Positions 17,267 to 25,743 of a DNA stretch of 64,000 nt are shown here, in pieces. The notes below the pieces were generated by a model. The model saw only the letters and a program-made list of their open reading frames with translations. It did no database searches and was not told the DNA's origin. The translations under genes and the position numbers were made by a program. The DNA comes from Candidatus Enterococcus murrayae (lineage in GTDB: Bacteria; Bacillota; Bacilli; Lactobacillales; Enterococcaceae): assembly GCF_017315985.1 (NCBI RefSeq), contig NZ_JAFLVR010000021.1, positions 93,007 through 157,006 of the forward strand. The letters are read 5' to 3'. Each line of letters opens with the position of its first letter. Within the stretch, counting starts at the first letter, position 1.

Positions 17267-18058
17267 TTAGGCAATGTCTGCATCAGCATACAACTGTGCC
17301 CCGGCAAACAATAAAAGCGCGTCTAGGATGACCCAAAATAGCAGAACCATCCCTACAGTCATTATAGGAAATTCCCAAAATCTTGATAGCATGGAAAAGG
17401 CAGACAATGGGTCGCAAAGCGTCAGCCACTCGGCTTTTGGAAATAGCTGATAGATTTGATAGGTGACGGACGGAAAAGCAATCAAGCCAATTAAATAGGT
17501 CGTAATGGTGATACTTGTTTTCTTGGTAAAAACGAGCAAGCCATTTCCAATAGCGATCATCCCGATATACAACGGTGTAGATAAGAGTATCTGGACCAGA
17601 ATTCTTGTGATAAGGGTTAGATTGAAGCCGCCAAATCCAAACAAAATTGTCCCTGCTGCAAAGCTTACTACTAAGCATAGTATGGTGTAGGTTAAGCAGC
17701 ATAGAAATCCGGTGACACATTTCGCAAAAAAGACATTCCTTCGATCAACAAAATAGGACAAGCTGTTGCGAATTGTTCCGGTGGAATATTCAGCACCCAG
17801 CACCGCCACAGCGAAGGCTAAAATAAAGAATGGAAATAGCCCGTCGTCCCGCATCTGCTGAACGAATTCTGCTCCGTTTCCAGGTAATGACCTCGCGGCA
17901 CTAGCAGTGGATTGAACACCGACACCTCCGAAACCGCTGCTGGAACCCAGCATGTTGACTCCTGTAATGACGATAATGATTATTCCCGCTAGAAAGACAT
18001 TGCGGACCGCTGATCCTTTCTTTATTCGAAAAATATCTGATTTAATTATATTAACCAT
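17267..18058 (-). CDS. ABC-2 type transporter permease
   Basis: A 263-residue protein with about six membrane segments; start MVNIIKSDIFRIKKGS follows GGGAGCAC. A long extracellular loop near residues 33-70 is rich in Gly and Ser. It begins 13 bp after the ATPase gene. Together they form a lantibiotic-immunity-like exporter. Confidence 0.88.
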   Translation of the reverse strand: MVNIIKSDIFRIKKGSAVRNVFLAGIIIIVITGVNMLGSSSGFGGVGVQSTASAARSLPGNGAEFVQQMRDDGLFPFFILAFAVAVLGAEYSTGTIRNSLSYFVDRRNVFFAKCVTGFLCCLTYTILCLVVSFAAGTILFGFGGFNLTLITRILVQILLSTPLYIGMIAIGNGLLVFTKKTSITITTYLIGLIAFPSVTYQIYQLFPKAEWLTLCDPLSAFSMLSRFWEFPIMTVGMVLLFWVILDALLLFAGAQLYADADIA

Positions 18059-18071
18059 CGTTTGTGCTCCC

Positions 18072-18989
18072 TCATGCTATTTCATCTATGACACTAATGA
18101 AATAGTCTTCCAAATTTATTTTTATTTCGTTTGACGAATAGATTTTTATCCCATTGGAACTTAGCAGATCGATCACCTTGGACGTATCCTTATGGAAATC
18201 AAATAGTCGAATCTCTTCGGTCGAATGAACCTCAAACTGCTTCGTACTCATCGTTGACTGAATGATTTCACCAGCCTTCACCGCGCTGCTCACCTTCATA
18301 GAGATATACCCTTGCGTATTTTTGTTCAGCTCTTCCTTAGTAAATTCCTTCAATAGTGCTCCGCGATGGATAATGCCATATCTTGTGGCTATTTGAGTTA
18401 ACTCTGAAAGAATATGACTGGAAATTAAGATGGTGATCTTTTTTTCCTGATTTAGCTTACTAATGATTTCGCGAAACTCGATCATTCCTGTTGGATCTAA
18501 TCCATTGATCGGCTCATCTAGAATCAATAATTCAGGATCGCCCATGATTGCTAACGCAAGCCCCAGACGTTGCTTCATTCCAAGGGAAAACTGATTAAAT
18601 CTCTTACTTCCGGTCGCATCTAGATTGACTAATTTCAGAACCCGTTCGATTTCATTTTCGTCTGCGATCCCTCTTTGAATGCGATAATAGTTCAGATTTT
18701 CTCGTGCTGTCATTTTTGGAAAGAAGGCAGGTGTTTCGATCATCGCACCGATTTTTTTTCTCGCGTTGATCAGGTCCTGCTCTTCGCCGCTTCCAAAAAG
18801 CTCAAGCGTTCCATTTGTTGGATGGATCAACGAGGTGATCAGCCGTAACAGGGTGGTTTTTCCTGCCCCGTTTTGACCAATAAATCCATAGATATCCCCC
18901 TTTTCCAACGTCATATGTATATTTTTAACGCCTGCGTTACCAGAATATTTTTTTGTTAAATTATTCGTCTTCAAAATCGTTGCCTTCAT
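18072..18989 (-). CDS. ABC transporter ATP-binding protein
   Basis: A 305-residue ATPase with Walker A GQNGAGKTT (38-46), signature FSLGMKQR, and Walker B LLILDEP followed by INGLDP. A C-terminal extension of about 80 residues is typical of the bacitracin/lantibiotic immunity subgroup. The start MKATIL at 18989 follows GGGGAG; an upstream in-frame ATG at 19049 lies inside the -10 region. The promoter at 19048-19080 carries the TCS motif described below. Confidence 0.92.
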   Translation of the reverse strand: MKATILKTNNLTKKYSGNAGVKNIHMTLEKGDIYGFIGQNGAGKTTLLRLITSLIHPTNGTLELFGSGEEQDLINARKKIGAMIETPAFFPKMTARENLNYYRIQRGIADENEIERVLKLVNLDATGSKRFNQFSLGMKQRLGLALAIMGDPELLILDEPINGLDPTGMIEFREIISKLNQEKKITILISSHILSELTQIATRYGIIHRGALLKEFTKEELNKNTQGYISMKVSSAVKAGEIIQSTMSTKQFEVHSTEEIRLFDFHKDTSKVIDLLSSNGIKIYSSNEIKINLEDYFISVIDEIA

Positions 18990-19047
18990 TTTATGACTCC
19001 CCTTCTCTGTGCCTTCCTCACCCACATCATTGAAATGTGGTGGTCTC

Positions 19048-19080
19048 ACTATAACGACTCAACCTATAATGAACCTTGAA
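19048..19080 (-). promoter_or_regulatory. TCS-regulated promoter of the ABC-CPBP operon (site a)
   Basis: A 22-bp motif with core TTCATTATAGGTT (19059-19080, minus strand) ends 5 bp before TATAGT (19048-19053). The same arrangement occurs at sites b and c. The motif takes the place of the -35 box, as expected for activation by an OmpR-type regulator. Confidence 0.75.
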
Positions 19081-19103
19081 TTAGGGAGCGATTCCTCAGC
19101 AAA

Positions 19104-19143
19104 ATAAAAAATCGGCTGATATGTCATCCTCATATCAACCGAT
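19104..19143 (-). terminator. Terminator downstream of the sensor kinase gene
   Basis: On the minus strand the arms ATCGGTTGATATG and CATATCAGCCGAT (with one unpaired base) are followed by TTTTTTATTTT. It lies about 200 bp after the kinase stop codon. The stretch between, 19144-19345, holds a perfect 16-bp palindrome (ATTGGCAGCTGCCAAT, 19314-19329) and an 8-bp inverted repeat CAACTGAG/CTCAGTTG, but no credible gene. Confidence 0.7.
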
Positions 19144-19345
19144 CGAATCTCTTCTATTTAATTTTTTTCAACTGAGGTCAAGCTTTTCTTCCCTTCTCAG
19201 TTGCTCCCTTTTAATTGTCGTAATAGTTAATGAACATGTGCCTTGAAGGAGTGCCCAATCGATTTATTGGAAGCGGCACCGTCCAGCTCACAATAAAACA
19301 ACCCGAAATTTCTATTGGCAGCTGCCAATGATCGCTGGTCCCTTC

Positions 19346-20647
19346 TTACAGTCTCTTTAACGGCAGACGAATCGTAAACTCTGTCGCCTCATTCACTGTA
19401 CTTTCGACGTCGATTTTTCCACCTAATTGGTCCACAATGTTTTGCGCAATAGATAAGCCCAAGCCATAGCTGCCTTCGTATTTTTGACGAACCTCGTTTG
19501 TGCGATAGAAACGATCGAAAATTTTGGGCAGATCCTCTTTCGCGATTCCATCGCCAGTGTTTCGAAAAACAATCACGCACTCTCGTCCTTTTGCTTCTAG
19601 TAAAACATCAAATGAGCCATGCTTGTTCGTATATTTGCTGGCATTATCAATGAAGAGATCAAAGAGCTGCTGCAGCATGATCTCATCGGTTTTTGCTGTC
19701 AATTTCATTAGCTTCTTGTTGACCGTAATCCCTTTTTCCTCGAATTTTGTTTCGTAATTGGTCAACGCATTGGCCAGCAACTGGTCCAATTGAATATTTG
19801 TAAGAGTTAACTGATCGAAGCTGCTGTCGGCTTTTGCGACCGTAAGCAATTTATTTACCAGCCCATTCATTCGCTTGGTTCCGCTGGAGATATTGTCCAG
19901 CCATTTTAGCTGATCGCTGATGGTCTCTTCTTGACTAGCATAAAGAACATCGACATTTGTCGAAATGATACTCAATGGTGTCTTCAATTCGTGTGAAGCG
20001 TCGGCGATAAACTGCTTTTGCTTTTTCCAGGCCTCCTCCATCGGACGAATCGCGCGATTAGTAAAGAAAAGGATCACTAAAAAGAAAAGAAGCATTAATC
20101 CGAGGCCGACAATGACCAAAGTGGTCGCCAAAGAAGACAAGCTTTTCTTCGCGTCCGTGACGTCTAAAAAACGCATAAGATACGTTTCATCATTCTTCCT
20201 GATCTCTTTATCCTGATCATTGCTGCCATAATCAAAATTAGCGATGGCTGGAGCGACAATGTATTGCCATTCTCGCCCATTCATTTTAATCACGCCGCCC
20301 TCTTGCTGCTTCCAAGCATGCTTCGCTGCTTTGTTGTACTGCTTTTTGGACAGCTTTAAGGCTGAATCCACCATGATCGGTTTGCCGGTTTTATCTACCA
20401 GCATATTGAAATAGACGCCTGCGCCGGTCACGATTCGATTGATTTCTACTGCATCATCGCTCTTTTCATCGAAGGTCACCTTGCCGCCGGTGATCCGCAG
20501 CTGCTCTGCCTGATTCAATTTTTCATAGGTATCTGACTTTTGGTTTAGATAGGTAGTCATAAAAATTGTGGAGAAGGCTATGATTAAAATGACGGCCACA
20601 AATCCAGTCGTCATCGCGATCAATCGTTTTCTAAACTGATTAATCAT
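19346..20647 (-). CDS. Sensor histidine kinase of the ABC/Asp-box regulon
   Basis: A 433-residue kinase. TM1 is near 10-30, an extracellular sensor of about 130 residues follows, TM2 is near 170-192, and the H-box is FIADASHELKTPLSI. The N-box (FIDNASKYTNKHG) and G-boxes (GDGIAKEDLPKIFDRFYR, GLGLSIAQNIV) are intact. The start ATG at 20647 overlaps the response regulator stop by 8 bp and has AAGGG upstream; an upstream GTG-type extension to 20665 is unlikely. Coupled to the regulator. Confidence 0.92.
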   Translation of the reverse strand: MINQFRKRLIAMTTGFVAVILIIAFSTIFMTTYLNQKSDTYEKLNQAEQLRITGGKVTFDEKSDDAVEINRIVTGAGVYFNMLVDKTGKPIMVDSALKLSKKQYNKAAKHAWKQQEGGVIKMNGREWQYIVAPAIANFDYGSNDQDKEIRKNDETYLMRFLDVTDAKKSLSSLATTLVIVGLGLMLLFFLVILFFTNRAIRPMEEAWKKQKQFIADASHELKTPLSIISTNVDVLYASQEETISDQLKWLDNISSGTKRMNGLVNKLLTVAKADSSFDQLTLTNIQLDQLLANALTNYETKFEEKGITVNKKLMKLTAKTDEIMLQQLFDLFIDNASKYTNKHGSFDVLLEAKGRECVIVFRNTGDGIAKEDLPKIFDRFYRTNEVRQKYEGSYGLGLSIAQNIVDQLGGKIDVESTVNEATEFTIRLPLKRL

Positions 20648-21332
20648 AGTCGTCACCCTTCGCAAAATCTAGCCGATAGCCTAGATTCCGCACAACCGTG
20701 ATTTGCGTCACACTCTCCACTTGCCGCAACTTCTTTCGCAAAAGCGACATATGCATCTCTACATGATTGTATTCCGCCTCTGAATCATAGCCCCAGACCT
20801 TTTCGATGATTCGATCCTTCGAGGACAGCTGCGGATAATTTGCTATTAGGAGTTCCAAAATATTGGCCTCTTTTTTTGTTAGATTCAGTTCGCCGGACTG
20901 GGTCTTCAAGCGCAAATTGTACGGATTCAATTCAAAATCCCCAAAGGAAAGAAGCCCATCGATTTTAAACGACCCTTTTCGTCTGCTTAAGGCCTTTAAT
21001 CGGGCTAATAATTCCTGATACTGGAACGGTTTGCATAGATAATCGTCTGCCCCGCTGTTCAGCCCATCCACTCGATCCTCCAGCTCTCCTTTTGCTGTTA
21101 ACATGAGAATTGGAATTTCTATCCCGGCCTCCCGCGCTTCTTTTAAAATCGTCAAGCCGTCCTTGTTTGGAAGCATGATATCTAAAATGGCTAAATCATA
21201 GACACCTGAAAGAAGACAATCTAATCCATAAACGCCTTCTTCTGCTATATCTACTAAATATCCTTGTTTTTTTAATATTTGAGCCGTTGCCTCAGCTAAC
21301 ATCGCCTCATCTTCAACTAGTAAAAGCTTCAT
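20640..21332 (-). CDS. OmpR-family response regulator of the ABC/Asp-box regulon
   Basis: A 230-residue regulator with acidic pair E7-D8, phospho-acceptor D51 (LAILDIMLP), T79 and K101 (LCKPF), then a winged-helix domain ending VVRNLGYRLDFAKGDDYD. AAGGAGG precedes the start. Its promoter (site b) carries the same motif as those of the ABC operon and the Asp-box gene, which points to autoregulation and to control of all three transcripts. Confidence 0.93.
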   Translation of the reverse strand: MKLLLVEDEAMLAEATAQILKKQGYLVDIAEEGVYGLDCLLSGVYDLAILDIMLPNKDGLTILKEAREAGIEIPILMLTAKGELEDRVDGLNSGADDYLCKPFQYQELLARLKALSRRKGSFKIDGLLSFGDFELNPYNLRLKTQSGELNLTKKEANILELLIANYPQLSSKDRIIEKVWGYDSEAEYNHVEMHMSLLRKKLRQVESVTQITVVRNLGYRLDFAKGDDYD

Positions 21333-21365
21333 TCATCGTCCTCCTTAAAACCTAGACTCTACCTA

Positions 21366-21398
21366 ATTATAAAGGACGAACCTCTAATGAAGCTTGAA
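21366..21398 (-). promoter_or_regulatory. TCS-regulated promoter of the TCS operon itself (site b)
   Basis: Motif with core TTCATTAGAGGTT (21377-21398, minus strand), 5 bp, then TATAAT (21366-21371). Same spacing as sites a and c. Confidence 0.75.
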
Positions 21399-21469
21399 TC
21401 GCAAAAATAACACGAGTAATAAAACTGTTCTTTACCTAAAATAAATAATTTCACCCTCCTTCGTTGATA

Positions 21470-21502
21470 CTACAGCTTCATTATAGGTTCACCCCCTATA
21501 GT
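21470..21502 (+). promoter_or_regulatory. TCS-regulated promoter of the Asp-box gene (site c)
   Basis: Motif with core TTCATTATAGGTT (21470-21491), CCCCC, then TATAGT (21497-21502), divergent from site b and only about 70 bp away. Confidence 0.75.
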
Positions 21503-21535
21503 AGCATTATCAATAAATGAAATGAGGTCGTTAAC

Positions 21536-22483
21536 ATGAACAACAGAAAACCCAAATCCTCTCGCTCTACGTTCCTAAGTTCTATTCCTTTCACAGCCAG
21601 AGTCCTCGCACTCACTCTTTTGATCGGACTTTCCGTTGTCTCCTATAATATTGGAAAAGCTGTCACAGAGGTAAAAAACAGTAGCCAAACAGAAGTGAAC
21701 TTTCCCAATAAACAAACCCAGAAAACCAATGTGGATGATGTGAAAATTCGTCGAAACAATGGGAAATGGGAGTTTTCTTCGGATGAAGGAATTTCGTGGT
21801 CAACAACGCCGCCCGATGGAATCTACGAAGACGAAGATGGGCGCCTCCACTACAAGAATTCTAAATCAAAAAGTATTACCAGCACGTCCAATCAGAACAC
21901 CTTCAGATTCCCCTTTAGCGACAAGGAAAACGGCGTGATCATGAAACAGGAGGAGGATAAATGGACATTCTCCTCTGACGGCGGAAAAACTTGGACAGAA
22001 GAAGCTCCTGAGGGCGTAAAAGTCGATAAAAATGGCAAATTAACTTGGAAAAGCAAGGATGGCAAAAAAGTCTCTGAGTTTGATCCAAAGGAAAATCAGT
22101 GGAAATATTCAGAAGACGGTGGAAAAACCTGGTCAGATCCGTTGAAGGAGATCGACGATTGGCTGGAAAACGGCTTCACTGTCCCAGTCGAAGGCGGAGT
22201 CTCGATGAAAATCAAGGATGGCAAAATCCAATACTCGACAGATGGCGGGAAAACCTGGACTGATGAAGCACCTGAAGGCTTCAAGGATAAAGTAAAATCA
22301 ATCCTCACCAAGCAATCTGAAGATGGAAAAACACTTTATTCCACTGATGGCGGCAAGACCTGGACAGAAGAAAAACCTGAGGGCTACGAAATTCCCAGCA
22401 TCCAAGATATTCTAGATGACATTCCGGGTGATCTCCTGCCAAACGATGAGGATCTAGGCGAAGGCCAAGCCACAGCGATTTAA
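21536..22483 (+). CDS. Membrane-anchored or secreted protein with five Asp-box repeats
   Basis: A 315-residue protein. A basic N-terminus and one hydrophobic segment (about 22-38) form a signal anchor or uncleaved signal. Outside the membrane it has five Asp-box motifs of the form SxDxGxTW at residues 81-88, 146-153, 192-199, 234-241 and 269-276, spaced 27-65 residues apart, with EEAPEG-type linkers. Asp-boxes are usually found on beta-propeller blades of sialidases and related proteins, but no catalytic region is present. GAGG precedes the start. It is divergent from the TCS and shares its promoter motif; function unknown, possibly a surface sensor partner or peptide trap. Confidence 0.8.
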   Translation: MNNRKPKSSRSTFLSSIPFTARVLALTLLIGLSVVSYNIGKAVTEVKNSSQTEVNFPNKQTQKTNVDDVKIRRNNGKWEFSSDEGISWSTTPPDGIYEDEDGRLHYKNSKSKSITSTSNQNTFRFPFSDKENGVIMKQEEDKWTFSSDGGKTWTEEAPEGVKVDKNGKLTWKSKDGKKVSEFDPKENQWKYSEDGGKTWSDPLKEIDDWLENGFTVPVEGGVSMKIKDGKIQYSTDGGKTWTDEAPEGFKDKVKSILTKQSEDGKTLYSTDGGKTWTEEKPEGYEIPSIQDILDDIPGDLLPNDEDLGEGQATAI

Positions 22484-22490
22484 CCAGTTG

Positions 22491-22540
22491 AACAAATAAA
22501 CGTGTTAGCGCTCTTGGCTAACACGTTTATTTGTTTTGAC
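22491..22540. terminator. Strong bidirectional terminator
   Basis: Perfect 19-bp arms (22491-22509 and 22517-22535) with core CGTGTTAGC/GCTAACACG and a 7-nt loop; A- and T-rich ends serve both strands. It separates the Asp-box gene from the convergent DXS-like gene. Confidence 0.9.
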
Positions 22541-22545
22541 ATTTT

Positions 22546-24300
22546 TTAAATAGTAGATAAAATTCTTTGAACGATACTATCGACCGAGAGGCCATTTTGA
22601 ATAAGCAGCTCATTCGCGTCGTAGCGGTCGTGGAATTGCTTGTCTATTCCATAATTGAGTACCTTCAGCTCACTATCGCCAAGATAGCTTGCCACTGTTT
22701 GACCATAGCCTCCCTCTAAAATACCATCCTCCAGCGTGACAACTGTCTGATGCTCCTTTTCTAAGCTGTCCAGTAGTTGCTTATCCAAGCCTGAAATGAA
22801 TTTTGGATTGATAATCGTTGCTTTAATACCGTGAGCCTCACTTAATTTATCAGCGACCTTAACTGCCAGCTCGTAGAAATTTCCCAAGCCAAATAATGCG
22901 ACCTGCGAGCCTGTTTGTGTCACTTCATTTTTATTAAGGCGTGAGTAATCGGTGGTATCCGCCGCTCTGACTTCCTTTAGTTTTCCGACTGGCACGCGAA
23001 TCGCAACCGGATGATCGGATTGTTCGATCGACCAATCCAGCATAGCTAAATATTCTTCCTTATTTGTCGGTGCTAAGTATACGATATTCGGAATATGACT
23101 CAAAAACGGAATATCAAAAATGCCCAAATGGCTCTCGTCATTCATGCCATTCACCGATGCGCTGAAAACCAATATCGTGCCAGGCAGATTATTTAAGGCC
23201 AAGTCATGCGAAATTTGATCATAGCTTCGCTGCATGAAGGTGGAGAATACTGCCCAGACCGGCTTTGCACCATTTTGAGCTAGTCCAGCAGTCATCGTCA
23301 TCGCATGTTCCTCCGCGATCCCAACATCCACAAACTGCTTGCCGATTTTCTTTCGTTGTTCTTGAGAAAATAGCATCATGGGCGTGCCGCCATTTATCGC
23401 AACAACTTTGGGATCAGCCGCCATTTTTTCCATTAGAAAATCAGCGGTCACACTGTTATAGGTTGCCCCAGCTCCTCCCGCTGAAAGATATTCTCCTGTT
23501 TCTAAACTAAATGGTCCGCCTGCATGGAAGGCTTCACGATTCTCCTCTGCCAGCTTGAAACCAGCACCTTTGATCGTATGCACATGAAGCACAACAGGAT
23601 GATCGCTGTCTTTTACCGTCTTAAATAGATCGATCATCTCCTTCACATCATTTCCGGCATCTAAATAATGATACTCAAATCCCAAAGCCTTGAAGAAATT
23701 ATCCTGTGCTGCACCTTTAGAGGCTCTCAGATTTTTGAGGTTCTGGTAAAGGCCGCCATGATTTTCTGCGATGGACTGATCATTATCATTCACGATCACG
23801 ATCGTATTGGTGGCTTGTTCGACAATATTGTTGAGTCCCTCATAGGCAAGACCGCCAGATAGTGAGCCATCCCCGATGATCGCGACAACATTATAGTCCT
23901 CCTGTTTTAAGTCGCGTGCCTTTGCGACCCCATTTGCCAGTGAAAGCGAGGTCGAAGTATGGCCAATTGAAAAAAGATCATGGGCACTTTCCAGCGGGTT
24001 CGTGTAGCCTGATACATCCTCATAGTGCGCTGGATCTGTGAAGGCCTGCCCTCTTCCCGTCAGCATCTTATGGATATAAGTTTGATGAGACACATCGAAT
24101 ACAAATTTATCCTTTGGTGAATCAAAAACATAATGCAGTGCAATCGTCATCTCCACCACACCGAGATTCGGTCCATTATGGCCGCCATGCTGGCTGACCT
24201 TTCGGAGCAATGCCTCTCTTGCCTCATTCACAAGGATTTTCAGCTCTTCTATCGACATTTCTTTTAACTCTTTAGGACTTTTTATTTTTTCTAATAACAC
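22546..24300 (-). CDS. 1-deoxy-D-xylulose-5-phosphate synthase-like transketolase family protein
   Basis: A 584-residue ThDP enzyme that resembles DXS, though shorter than the usual 620 residues. The ThDP motif GDGSLSGGLAYEG...NDND is intact, an HGGHNGPNLGVVE start is typical of the family, and the central GIAEEHAMTMTAGLA holds the catalytic Glu. DXS joins pyruvate and glyceraldehyde-3-phosphate. Enterococci make isoprenoids through mevalonate, so this copy may serve thiamine or pyridoxal synthesis or another role. I chose GTG at 24300 because TGGAGG lies 6 bp before it; ATG at 24321 overlaps that site. Confidence 0.83.
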   Translation of the reverse strand: MLLEKIKSPKELKEMSIEELKILVNEAREALLRKVSQHGGHNGPNLGVVEMTIALHYVFDSPKDKFVFDVSHQTYIHKMLTGRGQAFTDPAHYEDVSGYTNPLESAHDLFSIGHTSTSLSLANGVAKARDLKQEDYNVVAIIGDGSLSGGLAYEGLNNIVEQATNTIVIVNDNDQSIAENHGGLYQNLKNLRASKGAAQDNFFKALGFEYHYLDAGNDVKEMIDLFKTVKDSDHPVVLHVHTIKGAGFKLAEENREAFHAGGPFSLETGEYLSAGGAGATYNSVTADFLMEKMAADPKVVAINGGTPMMLFSQEQRKKIGKQFVDVGIAEEHAMTMTAGLAQNGAKPVWAVFSTFMQRSYDQISHDLALNNLPGTILVFSASVNGMNDESHLGIFDIPFLSHIPNIVYLAPTNKEEYLAMLDWSIEQSDHPVAIRVPVGKLKEVRAADTTDYSRLNKNEVTQTGSQVALFGLGNFYELAVKVADKLSEAHGIKATIINPKFISGLDKQLLDSLEKEHQTVVTLEDGILEGGYGQTVASYLGDSELKVLNYGIDKQFHDRYDANELLIQNGLSVDSIVQRILSTI

Positions 24301-24422
24301 AGTGTTCCTCCATCTATTCATCGTTGGACATTCTATGGAACCTCCAACAAACGTTTTTAAATTCCGGTATTCGTCCTTCTAATTCTTTGGATCAAAAGAA
24401 CGACAGATTGATTTTTTAATTT

Positions 24423-25409
24423 TTAATACCAATCATGCTTTTCATGGCGGTCTAGGGCATTGATTTGCTTCATCTCCTCCTTGGTCAGCTCGAAATCATA
24501 CAGTTCTGTATTTTCCTGAATATGATCCGGGTTGCTTGAACCGGGAATGACGACCACTCCTTTTTGCAGATTCCAGCGGAGAATGACCTGTGCCGCAGAC
24601 TTTTTGTGCTTTTCAGCAATTTTGACGATCGTCTCATCTCCCAGCAATTCACGAGTATGCCCTCGACCACCAAGGGGATACCAGCCCTGAACGACGATGC
24701 CGAGGCTATGAATGTACTCGATCACCTCATCATCCTGATAATACGGATGGATCTCGTTTTGCACGAGTGCCGGAGTCGTTTCGACCTGCGGCAGGAATTC
24801 CTTGAGCTCCTTGATGTACCAATTGGATAATCCGATCGAACGAATTTTTCCTTGCTTGACTGCCTGCTCCATCGCCTTATAGGCGGCAACATCGCCATCC
24901 CCCGGATGATGCAGCAGCATCAGATCAATGTACTCAATATCCAGCTTTTTCATCGCTTCATCGATCGCCGCCTCCGGATCATTGAACTGATTAGGGTACA
25001 GCTTTGTCGTCACAAATAGCTCATCTCTAGGGATGCCCGATTTCCGAACAGCCGCTCCCACACTTTCCTCATTATGGTACATAAACGCCGTATCAATTAA
25101 ACGGACCCCGCGGGACATTGCTTCTGTTAACGCATTTTCGCATTCTTCCTCCAGCAAGCTGTAAGTACCGATGCCATTTAGAGGTATTTCATACCCGCTA
25201 TTGAGCATTACGGTTTGCGTTTCAAAATTAAATGCTCTTTCTGCCATTTTTTTCTCTCCCTCCTTCGCCTTCGTGGTTGGGGTTGGATCGTTACCAGCCT
25301 GTTGAGTCGTTTCACCGCAAGCAGCAAGGCCAAAACATACACTTAAGAAAACGATAAAAACAACCGCTCTTTTCATCCATCTCGCCCCCCAGCCAATAAT
25401 TTTTTTCAT
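24423..25409 (-). CDS. Aldo/keto reductase with an N-terminal lipoprotein leader
   Basis: A 328-residue protein in the full frame. Residues 12-31 form a lipoprotein signal with lipobox LAAC (C31), followed by a Pro/Thr/Lys linker. From M55 on it is a complete aldo/keto reductase with the tetrad D106, Y111, K136 and H167 and the C-terminal NADPH-binding IPGSSNPDHIQEN. A lipid-anchored NADPH enzyme outside the cell is odd. A strong ribosome binding site (AGGAGGGAGAG) lies directly before M55 (25247), so a normal 274-residue cytosolic form is very likely made as well or instead. Confidence 0.85.
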   Translation of the reverse strand: MKKIIGWGARWMKRAVVFIVFLSVCFGLAACGETTQQAGNDPTPTTKAKEGEKKMAERAFNFETQTVMLNSGYEIPLNGIGTYSLLEEECENALTEAMSRGVRLIDTAFMYHNEESVGAAVRKSGIPRDELFVTTKLYPNQFNDPEAAIDEAMKKLDIEYIDLMLLHHPGDGDVAAYKAMEQAVKQGKIRSIGLSNWYIKELKEFLPQVETTPALVQNEIHPYYQDDEVIEYIHSLGIVVQGWYPLGGRGHTRELLGDETIVKIAEKHKKSAAQVILRWNLQKGVVVIPGSSNPDHIQENTELYDFELTKEEMKQINALDRHEKHDWY

Positions 25410-25503
25410 TTTATCACCTAAAGTCAGGTTTAGGTCAAATCAAATTCTGTGTTTTTTGTATGAATAGTTGAATTCTCTTGCCCTCTTCCACTAATCTGAT
25501 TGA

Positions 25504-25647
25504 GAGTCGCTATACGCAGGAGCTACTAGCCTCAATGCGGCCCCCAGCCAATATTTTGGGATTCCCGAACGCTTTAGTGTTTTTGCGGCGATGGGGTTCA
25601 ATGCTGTTTTAGGGGTGTATCTATTTCGGGATTTTGCTGAAAAGTAA
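25504..25647 (+). pseudogene. Remnant of a membrane protein C-terminus (DUF998-like)
   Basis: An open stretch of 47 codons after TGA at 25501 ends at TAA 25645-25647. It reads ...QYFGIPERFSVFAAMGFN... and then VLGVYLFRDFAEK, which looks like the last helix and tail of a DUF998-type membrane protein. No start codon or upstream domain is left. The identification is by eye and tentative. The rest of the 25410-25743 gap holds nothing else. Confidence 0.4.
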
Positions 25648-25743
25648 ATCGAAGGTGATCAAATTGAGCACTGCTGATCAAGAGAAGACTTGCCGGCTTT
25701 GTTATGCTTTTTCTAAAGACAATAATGAAAAGAGGACACCCTT

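Noticed and set aside
24301..24422. Thiamine (TPP) riboswitch before the DXS-like gene
   Set aside because: The region between the aldo/keto reductase and the DXS-like gene lacks the conserved CTGAGA and ACCTGA-type elements.
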